From Alsobacter ponti (GTDB taxonomy: Bacteria; Pseudomonadota; Alphaproteobacteria; Rhizobiales; Beijerinckiaceae): 64,000 bases of DNA. Location: the NCBI RefSeq assembly GCF_024294805.1, contig NZ_JANCLU010000001.1, positions 1 through 64,000 of the forward strand. Reading direction: 5' to 3'. Shown here piece by piece: positions 34,305-40,822 of this stretch; the stretch's first letter is position 1, and the number at the start of each line of letters is the position of its first letter. The translations under genes and the position numbers were made by a program. The notes under the pieces were generated by a model. That model was not told where the DNA came from and searched no databases. It worked only from the letters and a program-made list of their open reading frames with translations.

Positions 34305-34352
34305 TTCCATTGACGCGATGTTGATCTCGCTCTGTAATACAGATCAATGGAA
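34305..34352. promoter_or_regulatory. Nested inverted repeats, candidate operator
   Basis: Three inverted repeats share one region: TTCCATTGA (34305-34313) with TCAATGGAA (34344-34352), TTGATCT (34321-34327) with AGATCAA (34341-34347), and the compact palindrome TCTGTAATACAGA (34331-34343). The region is AT-rich by local standards and lies about 100 bases upstream of the next ATG (34452). It is probably a binding site for a dimeric regulator over the promoter of the following genes; no regulator gene lies next to it. Confidence 0.6.
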
Positions 34353-34437
34353 CGTGAAGACGGCCCCGCGAGGGGCCGGCGTTCAGACAAGCCCGCTAAC
34401 GCCCGGCATAGCCGGTCGGACAATCCGGCGGGCCGTG

Positions 34438-34447
34438 ACAGGGAGGA
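34438..34447 (+). promoter_or_regulatory. ACAGGGAGGA leader motif of the 313-residue exported protein gene
   Basis: An exact copy of the shared leader motif, ending four bases before the ATG at 34452. Confidence 0.7.
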
Positions 34448-34451
34448 TGTG

Positions 34452-35393
34452 ATGAGGGCTGGTAAACGGCTGATGGTGACGGCTGTCGTCTCACTCGGCG
34501 CGGGATTGGCCGCGAGCGCGGCCTGGGCGCAGAGCCCCTGCGCGGCATGCGGCCCGCAAGTGGCGATCAAGGATATCCCGAAAGCGCTCGGCGAGGCCGG
34601 CACCGCCATGGGCCTGGTGCGCTCCCAGCAATTGCTGATCGGGCAGATCAACATCTACGAAATGCTCGGCAAGGGCACGATGGTGGACCTCGAGGCCCCG
34701 TCGCTCGGGCAGCCGATGGAGGTCAGCCGCTACGTCGTCAACGTGCAGCAGCAGCAATGGGCGTCGCGGGTCGACTTCGAGGGACCGCAGACGCCGCGCA
34801 CCATCCGGGTCGTCAAGGGCGACCGCGCCTGGAACGAGAGCTGGTCCGAGGAGAAGACCAAGCTCGGCAAGTTCAACAAGCTCAAGACCGCCCCGGCCGA
34901 CGCCGTCGCCAAGCTGCGGCAGCAGATGGTGTGGCTGGAGCCGCACGCCTTCTTCACGCAGGTGGCGTTCGCGGCGGGCAAGAAGTGCCTCGGCGAAGTT
35001 CCCAAGGCCTGCACGACCGCCAACTCGGTGTCGGAGGAGGGCGGCAAGACGGTCCTCTCCGTCGAGATCAACGGGCGGACCTACAAGGGCACGCTCGACG
35101 CCAAGAAGCGCATCGGCTCTGTCGAGACGACCCTGAGCCTGCCGAGCGGCGAGAAGAAGATCGTCGCGTCCTATACCGGCTGGCGCACCGGCGCGGCCGA
35201 CACCACCAACGCCAAGGACGTGTCGGCCGAGGGCGACGCCGCGCTCGACAAGTTCCACAACGGCGTCTACTGGCCGGAAAAGATCGTCTACGAGATCGAC
35301 GGCGCCAAGGTGCTCGACATCACGGTCAGCGGCGGCTGGGGCAACCCGTACACGGTCTATCCCGACCCTGATCTGATCGCCAAAACTCAGTAA
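34452..35393 (+). CDS. Exported protein of unknown function, 313 residues
   Basis: A periplasmic protein with a Sec signal (cleavage near AWAQ-SPC), then a CxxC at the mature N-terminus (SPCAACGPQ) and two more cysteines near KKCLGEVPKACTTAN. The middle is beta-rich (GKGTMVDLEAP, RYVVNVQQQQWASRVDF, KTVLSVEINGRTYKGTL), and the protein ends KVLDITVSGGWGNPYTVYPD. No known domain was recognised; the shape recalls outer-membrane-lipid-binding or PepSY-like beta proteins, but this is not strong. It sits in a run of secreted proteins that includes DUF6152 and DUF6351 members, presumably in one pathway. The start was fixed by the leader motif. Confidence 0.8.
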   Translation: MRAGKRLMVTAVVSLGAGLAASAAWAQSPCAACGPQVAIKDIPKALGEAGTAMGLVRSQQLLIGQINIYEMLGKGTMVDLEAPSLGQPMEVSRYVVNVQQQQWASRVDFEGPQTPRTIRVVKGDRAWNESWSEEKTKLGKFNKLKTAPADAVAKLRQQMVWLEPHAFFTQVAFAAGKKCLGEVPKACTTANSVSEEGGKTVLSVEINGRTYKGTLDAKKRIGSVETTLSLPSGEKKIVASYTGWRTGAADTTNAKDVSAEGDAALDKFHNGVYWPEKIVYEIDGAKVLDITVSGGWGNPYTVYPDPDLIAKTQ

Positions 35394-35403
35394 CGCGGAT
35401 TCC

Positions 35404-35427
35404 GGGCGCGCGCCCCCGGGCGCGCCC
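35404..35427 (+). terminator. Intercistronic hairpin
   Basis: GGGCGCGC and GCGCGCCC form an 8-bp stem eleven bases after the stop of the 313-residue protein gene. No T-run follows; likely an attenuator or processing hairpin. Confidence 0.4.
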
Positions 35428-35468
35428 GCTGGTCTCCCCCCTCATTCAGACTGACGGAGCTGGTTTAG

Positions 35469-35903
35469 ATGAAGAAAATCGCCCTCATGGGTTCGGCGCT
35501 CGCGCTCGGGCTTCTCACCGGTTCGGCCACGCAGGCGCATCACGCCGTGCAGGCCCAGTTCGACGTGTCCAAGAACGTCATCATCACGGGCAAGCTGCTC
35601 AAGGTGGAGTGGCAGAACCCGCACGCGTGGTTCCACTTCGAGGTGACGAACGCCGACGGGACCACGGACGTGTGGTCGACCGAGACGGTCGGCCCGAACG
35701 GCCTGCGCCGCCTCGGCCTCAGCGACCGCCGCCTGTTCCAGATTGGCGAGACCTACAAGGTCGACCTCTGCCCGGACCGTTCCGGCGCCAAGCTCGGCTT
35801 CACCAACGCCTTCTGGTTCCCGGACGGCAAGTTCGTGAAGGTCGGCTTCCCGGAAAGCCCGAACGGAGAGATCCCGGCCGACGCGCCGAAGGTCGGAAAC
35901 TGA
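35469..35903 (+). CDS. DUF6152 family exported protein
   Basis: A 144-residue periplasmic protein with a signal peptide ending TQA-HHAV, exposing two histidines at the mature N-terminus. The family pattern is HH....F...K.....G.(L/V)..V.WQNPHAWFHFEV followed by WSTETVGPNGLRRLGLS. I know this as DUF6152, a small beta-barrel-like family with no assigned function, often seen with exported proteins of the type encoded by the next gene. The His cluster suggests metal or heme binding, which is inference. Confidence 0.8.
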   Translation: MKKIALMGSALALGLLTGSATQAHHAVQAQFDVSKNVIITGKLLKVEWQNPHAWFHFEVTNADGTTDVWSTETVGPNGLRRLGLSDRRLFQIGETYKVDLCPDRSGAKLGFTNAFWFPDGKFVKVGFPESPNGEIPADAPKVGN

Positions 35904-35929
35904 GCGGCGAACAACGCCGCCCCATCACA

Positions 35930-35939
35930 ACAGGGAGGA
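35930..35939 (+). promoter_or_regulatory. ACAGGGAGGA leader motif of the 288-residue exported protein gene
   Basis: An exact copy of the shared leader motif, eight bases before the ATG at 35948. Confidence 0.7.
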
Positions 35940-35947
35940 GACAAGGC

Positions 35948-36814
35948 ATGGAAATGCGCGCAAGTCTCGGTTCGATGCTGCTCGCCGGCGCGCTGTGCTC
36001 GGTCATGGCGCTTCCGGCCGCTGCTCAGAACCGTCCGAACTTCAATGGCATCTATGGCGGCGCCGGCGTCGCGGACCTGAAGGCCGCCACGTGCGGCGAA
36101 AAGGTGGACGGCTTCGCGCAGTCCAACAACGAGCGCTACAAGGCCGGCGCCGTCGGCGGCCTCGCCGAGGGCAACAAGGGCGCGGCCGGCTGGATCACCT
36201 TCGAGCAGGATTGCGGCCCGCAGCACCGCGGCCGCGTCAGCAAGCCCATGTACAAGCCCCAGTACTGGGAAACCGTGCGCATGCACGACAACTACGCCAA
36301 CGCCGGCGGCAAGTACGAGGAATATGCCGATCCGCAGTGGAAGAACTACCCGCTCGGCGTTCCGCGCATCGGGCCGCCGAACCAGATCGTCCAGGTCGGC
36401 GACAACATGTTCTTCCTCTACGAGAACCAGAACACGTTCCGCTCCATCCCGACCGACTGCCGCGAGCACGACCCGGTGCTGAAATACGACCAGTCGCCGA
36501 ACGGCCTCTCGGTGGGGTGCTGGGACGGCGACACGCTGGTCGTCACCACCATGGGCTTCACGGACGTCACCTGGCTCGACTGGCCCGGCTACATCCACAG
36601 CAACGAAATGGTGGTGGTGGAGAAGCTGAAGCTAGACGGCGACGCGCTGACCTACGACGTCACGGTGAAGGATCCGGTCTACTTCATGCAGGACTGGCAG
36701 TTCGACACCACGAAGCTCGCCCGGAACAAGAATCCGAAGGCGCAGCTGATGCAGGATGTGCCCTACATCGATCGTTCGCTCGGCAAGCTGTCCGATCCGA
36801 ACTATCGCGGCTGA
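35948..36814 (+). CDS. Exported protein of unknown function, 288 residues
   Basis: A periplasmic protein with a signal cleaved near AAAQ-NRP. Its segments YKPQYWETVRMHDNYAN, PLGVPRIGPPNQIVQVG, FLYENQNTFRSIPTDCREH and VGCWDGDTLVVTTMGFTDVTW form a pattern I know from uncharacterised exported proteins that occur with DUF6152 members in aromatic- or steroid-degrading proteobacteria. The repeated W(D/E)G(D/E)TLVV type strand suggests a beta-propeller or beta-sandwich fold. No catalytic motif is evident. It probably belongs to the same pathway as the DUF6351 and DUF6152 proteins. Confidence 0.78.
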   Translation: MEMRASLGSMLLAGALCSVMALPAAAQNRPNFNGIYGGAGVADLKAATCGEKVDGFAQSNNERYKAGAVGGLAEGNKGAAGWITFEQDCGPQHRGRVSKPMYKPQYWETVRMHDNYANAGGKYEEYADPQWKNYPLGVPRIGPPNQIVQVGDNMFFLYENQNTFRSIPTDCREHDPVLKYDQSPNGLSVGCWDGDTLVVTTMGFTDVTWLDWPGYIHSNEMVVVEKLKLDGDALTYDVTVKDPVYFMQDWQFDTTKLARNKNPKAQLMQDVPYIDRSLGKLSDPNYRG

Positions 36815-36996
36815 TCCGCGCGGAGCGGCGGGCCGAGAGGTCCGCCGCCGCCGAGCGACCCGCGGGCGGGGCCGCATGAACGCAGCATCGCACGGGATTG
36901 TTGATGACGCGCGCACTTGCCGTTGTCAGGCGCGCGCGGCGAGGCCGCGCCCTTTGCCGGCCCCTTCCAGGCTCTTGAGACATGAAAGGTCCGCCG

Positions 36997-37152
36997 ATGG
37001 AGCTCGGTGTGATGTACGCCTATCGCCTGCTGGCCCTCGCCGTCGCGGCGATGATGCTGGTGGTGATCTGGCGCGCCCGTAACTGGCGCGACCAGCTCTT
37101 CGCCACGCTCGTCTTCGTGCCGTTCGTCCTGCGCGGGCTGGGGATCAAGTGA
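36997..37152 (+). CDS. Small single-pass membrane protein, 51 residues
   Basis: A short frame coding MELGVMYAYRLLALAVAAMM and continuing through a second weakly hydrophobic stretch to VLRGLGIK. One membrane segment covers about residues 10-28. AAAGG lies seven bases before the ATG at 36997; an in-frame ATG at 36982 is possible but has no such site. The stop overlaps the start of the deacylase gene by one base (TGATG), which favours real translation and coupling. No family is known. Confidence 0.6.
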   Translation: MELGVMYAYRLLALAVAAMMLVVIWRARNWRDQLFATLVFVPFVLRGLGIK

Positions 37153-38300
37153 TGGCGGTCGGCGACATTCTGTCCACGCACCGGGCCGCGCTCGGCTTCA
37201 TGGCGCTCGGCGCGGCGCTCGCCATCTCGGCGGGCGCGGTCTTCCAGTCGATGCGCCAGCCCGAGCCGATCGTGGCCGGGCCGGGCGTCACGCGGCAGTC
37301 CATGCTGGGGGACCTCGCGCCCAGCCTGGCGGGAGGCCCAGGCGACACGCCCGTGTTTGAACTCGTCGGCGCGGAGCCCGGCCCGACCGTGATGATCCTC
37401 GGCGGCACGCACCCGCAGGAGATCGCGGGGATGATGGCGGCGGTTCTGCTGGTGGAGAACGTCACGGTCAAGAAGGGCCGGCTGATCGTCGTGCCGCAGG
37501 CCAACCGCAGCGGCTTCACCCACACCGACCCGATGGAAGCCTACCTGCACACCTTCGAGGTTCCCACGCCGGGCGGCACGCGCTGGTTCCGCGTCGGCAT
37601 GCGGCTGACCAACCCCGCCGACCAATGGCCGGATCCCGACATCTTCGTCCACAAGCCGAGCGGAGAGGGCATGGTCGGCCACGAGCAGCGCAACCTCAAC
37701 CGCGTCCACCCGGGCTCCGCGACAGGGTGGCTTACCTCGCGCGTCAGCGCCGCCCTCACCGGGCTCGCCGGCCAGAGCGACGTGGTGTTCGACCTGCACG
37801 AGGCGCAGCCCGAATACCCGGTCATCAACATGATGGTGGTGCACGAGCGCGCCTTCGAGACCGCCGCCACGGCGGTCGGCAACCTGGAGGCGCGGCGCAT
37901 CCCCATGGGCCTCAGCGCCTCGCCCAAGAACCTGCACGGCCTCAGCCATCGCGAGTTCGGGGACTTCACCAAGGCCGAGGCGATGCTGGCGGAGAGCGCC
38001 AATCCGGCGATGGGGCGCTTCCGCGGCCGCACCAGCGACGACCTCGTGGTCGGCGGCCATGACGCCAACTACGAGGCGGCGGCGCGGCTGGGACGCCTGT
38101 TCGTGAAGTTCGACCAGAACGGCTGGCCGCTGAAGCTGCGCGTGGCGCGCCACGTCGCGGCGATCGAGGAGGTCATCAACGCCTATAACGAACTCAACCC
38201 GGACAAGCAGATCGTGGTGGAGAACATCCCCGCCTACAAGGACATCAACGACAAGGGCCTCGGCGCCTTCCTGAAGCCGCCGCCCGCGACGAAGTCGTAG
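37152..38300 (+). CDS. Succinylglutamate desuccinylase/aspartoacylase-type zinc deacylase
   Basis: A 382-residue protein of the M14-like deacylase group. The zinc site is assembled from GGTHPQEIAG (His and Glu) and the later VFDLHEAQPEYP; NLNRVHPGSATGWL supplies the substrate-binding Asn-Arg. An N-terminal hydrophobic segment (about residues 12-32) suggests export or membrane anchoring, unlike cytoplasmic AstE. These enzymes remove acyl or amino-acyl groups from amino acids or peptides. A periplasmic role in trimming gamma-glutamyl products of the pgs-type cluster is attractive but speculative. The start overlaps the small membrane gene; a GTG at 37149 is an alternative. Confidence 0.82.
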   Translation: MAVGDILSTHRAALGFMALGAALAISAGAVFQSMRQPEPIVAGPGVTRQSMLGDLAPSLAGGPGDTPVFELVGAEPGPTVMILGGTHPQEIAGMMAAVLLVENVTVKKGRLIVVPQANRSGFTHTDPMEAYLHTFEVPTPGGTRWFRVGMRLTNPADQWPDPDIFVHKPSGEGMVGHEQRNLNRVHPGSATGWLTSRVSAALTGLAGQSDVVFDLHEAQPEYPVINMMVVHERAFETAATAVGNLEARRIPMGLSASPKNLHGLSHREFGDFTKAEAMLAESANPAMGRFRGRTSDDLVVGGHDANYEAAARLGRLFVKFDQNGWPLKLRVARHVAAIEEVINAYNELNPDKQIVVENIPAYKDINDKGLGAFLKPPPATKS

Positions 38301-38373
38301 GCGGGGGGGAGGGGACGCGCGGGTCCGCCGGAAGCGGGTCCGCCGAGGACGCAAGAGGGCCGGAGACGCATCA

Positions 38374-38898
38374 ATGTGGAACGCAATGCGCACTTTCGAA
38401 GCCGGGGACTTTTCGTCCTGGCTGCGGGAGGGCAACTTCATCATCGAGCCCTTCGCGACCTACTACGTGCTGCTGGGCTTCCACGCCATCGGAATGGCGG
38501 TCGTGGTCGGCATCTGCTTCATGCTGAGCTCGCGCATCCTCGGCTTCCAGCTGGTCGTGTCGATGGCCGCCGCGCGCCACATGCTCCGGCTGGCGTGGTG
38601 GGGCTTCTGGCTGAACCTCGCCTCCGGCGTGCTGCTCATCCTCGCGCAGCCGCGCCGCGAGTTCATGACAGAGCTGTTCTGGGTGAAGATGGCGGTGATC
38701 GTCTGGGCCGTGCTGGCGATGCGGTCGATGGGGCGGGGGCTCGCCGCCGTGCGGCCGGTCGCCGACGCCCGGGGCGGCGTGGTCGAGCTCGCGCCGTGGA
38801 GCCTGCGGGTCACCGCGCTGATGGTCGATCTCGGCTGGCTGCTCGCCATCGTGAGCGGGCGGCTGGTGGGCTACACGCAGCCGCCGCCGCCGCTGTGA
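38374..38898 (+). CDS. Four-TM membrane protein, DUF6644-like
   Basis: A 174-residue inner-membrane protein with four to five hydrophobic segments. ATYYVLLGFHAIGMAVVVGIC and AARHMLRLAWWGFWLNLASG place histidines inside or at the ends of membrane helices, as in small b-type heme proteins. A second gene of the same architecture follows. I consider both members of an uncharacterised family (DUF6644-like) often seen next to a class I cytochrome c, as here. They may form a membrane electron-transfer module. Confidence 0.7.
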   Translation: MWNAMRTFEAGDFSSWLREGNFIIEPFATYYVLLGFHAIGMAVVVGICFMLSSRILGFQLVVSMAAARHMLRLAWWGFWLNLASGVLLILAQPRREFMTELFWVKMAVIVWAVLAMRSMGRGLAAVRPVADARGGVVELAPWSLRVTALMVDLGWLLAIVSGRLVGYTQPPPPL

Positions 38899-38938
38899 GC
38901 CGCGCGCCCGTGTCGGACCCGTTCATCCAGAGGCGATC

Positions 38939-39439
38939 ATGATCATGAATCCCGCGCAGCTCGAGTGGTTCAAGCAGGCCTGGCCCGGCCCGCTGGTGCG
39001 CTCCACGAGCTGGTTCTTCTCCTTCGGCGAGATCCTGCACTTCATCGGCCTGTGCCTGCTGCTGGGATCGCTGCTGGTCATCGATTTGCGGCTGATGGGC
39101 TTCTTCAAGAAGCTGTCGGTCAGGTCGGTGCTGTCCTTCCTGCCCTACACGCTGTTCGGCTTCCTGCTGAACGCGGTGAGCGGCTGGATCTTTTTCACGT
39201 CCAACCCGGCCTCCTACATCGAGAACCCGGCCTTCCTGCTGAAGATGGGGCTGATCGCGCTGGCTGGCGTCAACGCGCTCGCCTTCACGCTGCTGGAGCA
39301 CCGCCGCATGTTGCTGATCGGACCGGGGGAGGACACGCCAGCCCTGTCCAAGGCGCTGGCTGCGAGTTCTCTGCTGCTGTGGTTCGGCGTGCTGCTGCTC
39401 GGGCGCTGGCTGCCGATCTTCACGGTGGGCACCAATTGA
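38939..39439 (+). CDS. Four-TM membrane protein, DUF6644-like
   Basis: A 166-residue protein with four membrane segments. FSFGEILHFIGLCLLLGSLL and the following IDLRLMGFF are the family signature, with a His in the first helix, and WLPIFTVGTN ends the protein. It is a distant paralogue of the preceding gene. The stop overlaps the start of the cytochrome c gene by one base, so these are translationally linked and may share an electron path. AGAGG lies five bases before the ATG at 38939; an ATG at 38945 is also possible. Confidence 0.75.
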   Translation: MIMNPAQLEWFKQAWPGPLVRSTSWFFSFGEILHFIGLCLLLGSLLVIDLRLMGFFKKLSVRSVLSFLPYTLFGFLLNAVSGWIFFTSNPASYIENPAFLLKMGLIALAGVNALAFTLLEHRRMLLIGPGEDTPALSKALAASSLLLWFGVLLLGRWLPIFTVGTN

Positions 39440-39852
39440 TGCGGGCGCGGACGGGGTGCGCCGCCATCGCGATCGCAGCCGCCGTCATGGCGACCGGCGC
39501 GGCGCGGGCCGAGCCGGAGGCGGGAGACCCCGTGGCCGGCAAGGACGTGTTCGAGCAATGCGTCAAGTGCCATGCCGTGGGGCCAGACGCGGCAACCAGC
39601 AACGCCGGCCCTCGCCTCAACGGCGTGGTCGGACGTCGCTCGGCGGGCGACAAGGAGTATAATTACTCGCCGCAGTTCCGCAGCGCGCGGCTCACCTGGG
39701 ACGTGGCGACGCTCAGCCGCTTCCTGAAGGCGCCGAAGAGCACCGTGCCGGGCACGCGCATGCTCTTCAACGGGCTGGCCTCACCGGCGGAGATCGCGAA
39801 CGTCATCGCCTACCTCGCGCAGTTCGACGAGGCGGGCGCGGTGAAGAAATGA
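39439..39852 (+). CDS. Class I cytochrome c
   Basis: A 137-residue periplasmic protein with a signal peptide (cleavage near AARA-EPE). The heme motif is CVKCHAV near residue 37, GPRLNGVVGRRS follows, and the sixth ligand Met lies in PGTRMLFNGL. The sequence matches the cytochrome c2/c550 type of alphaproteobacteria, soluble carriers between membrane complexes. It directly follows two small membrane proteins, probably its redox partners. A neighbouring small membrane protein gene begins 55 bases later. Confidence 0.9.
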   Translation: MRARTGCAAIAIAAAVMATGAARAEPEAGDPVAGKDVFEQCVKCHAVGPDAATSNAGPRLNGVVGRRSAGDKEYNYSPQFRSARLTWDVATLSRFLKAPKSTVPGTRMLFNGLASPAEIANVIAYLAQFDEAGAVKK

Positions 39853-39907
39853 GCGGGCGGCAACGGATCGGGACGGATGTCCCCCGAGGGCGGAAGGACG
39901 ACGCAGC

Positions 39908-40168
39908 ATGATCGCAATCGGACTCGTGGTGATGGCCGTCGGGGCGGCGCTGGTCGGCCTCTTCGTGCATGTGATCCTGAACGTCCAGCCGGTGTGGTTC
40001 CCGGGCGAGGCGGCGGCGCGCGGCGGCGCGATCGCCCCGCGTGGGCCCGCGCCAATGTCGCACACGCTGTTCGGCGTGCTCGTCGCGGCGCTGTTCTTCG
40101 GCGGCGTGGCGCTGTTCAGCCTCGGCAGCGCGATCGTCGGGACGACGATGGGCTACGGGCACGGGTGA
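39908..40168 (+). CDS. Small two-TM membrane protein
   Basis: An 86-residue protein with two hydrophobic helices (about residues 3-24 and 52-80) separated by a Pro/Gly-rich periplasmic loop (WFPGEAAARGG). No family was recognised. The ATG follows a purine-rich AAGGACGACGCAGC. The GTG of the next gene overlaps its stop (GTGA). It may be an accessory subunit for the cytochrome c membrane module. Confidence 0.65.
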   Translation: MIAIGLVVMAVGAALVGLFVHVILNVQPVWFPGEAAARGGAIAPRGPAPMSHTLFGVLVAALFFGGVALFSLGSAIVGTTMGYGHG

Positions 40169-40809
40169 CGGCGTCGCCCGGCTCGCCGCGCCGCAACCGC
40201 GTCTCGCCGTTCGGTGACATCGAGGCGACGCCGGCGCGCGGCCTGCTGATGGGCAATCGCGGCATTCTGCACGACGACAAGGGTGAGCTGGGCCGAGCGC
40301 GCTGGCGGAGCCGGGCCTGGATCTCCTGCGTGCTCGCCTACAAGGGCGCGAGGCGCGCGATCATGTCGCCGGGCAGCTATACGGAACTGTTCTTCTGCGA
40401 CGAGGCGGTGGCGATGGCCGCCGGGCACCGCCCGTGCGCGCTGTGCCGGCGCGCGGATTTCGAACGCTTCCGGGCAGGCTGGGCACGCGGCCCCGGCGAG
40501 GGCCGGGCAGAGCGCGCCTCTACCATCGACGCGCGTCTGCACGCCTCGCGGCTCGACGCGGCGCGGCGGCCGGCGCGCTTTCCCGCCCGCCTGGGCGACC
40601 TGCCGGACGGGGCGATGGCGACGCGCGCGGGGGACCCGGGAGTGGCGTGGCTCGTGCGGCAGGGCGGCGTGCGGCGCTGGTCGCACGACGGCTACGGTCC
40701 GCGCGAGGACGCCGACCCCGGCGAAACCGTGACGGTGCTGACGCCGCGCCTTCTCGTGGAAGTTTTGCGGGCCGGCTACACGCCGCTGCTGCACCCCTCC
40801 GCGGGGTGA
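40165..40809 (+). CDS. Four-cysteine protein with Ada-like metal-binding motif
   Basis: A 214-residue cytoplasmic protein. Its central part YTELFFCDEAVAMAAGHRPCALCRR strongly recalls the Ada zinc-binding signature (A..AG.RPC..CRP), cut short here in quotation to the key residues: one Cys before the helix, then GHRPCALC. Another Cys lies upstream in WISCVLAYKG, giving four candidate ligands. No methyltransferase or AraC domain follows. The start GTG at 40165 overlaps the preceding gene by four bases. The family is widespread as a hypothetical; a DNA-phosphotriester or metal-sensing role is only a guess. Confidence 0.7.
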   Translation: MTASPGSPRRNRVSPFGDIEATPARGLLMGNRGILHDDKGELGRARWRSRAWISCVLAYKGARRAIMSPGSYTELFFCDEAVAMAAGHRPCALCRRADFERFRAGWARGPGEGRAERASTIDARLHASRLDAARRPARFPARLGDLPDGAMATRAGDPGVAWLVRQGGVRRWSHDGYGPREDADPGETVTVLTPRLLVEVLRAGYTPLLHPSAG

Positions 40810-40822
40810 AGCGGCGCGCCGC

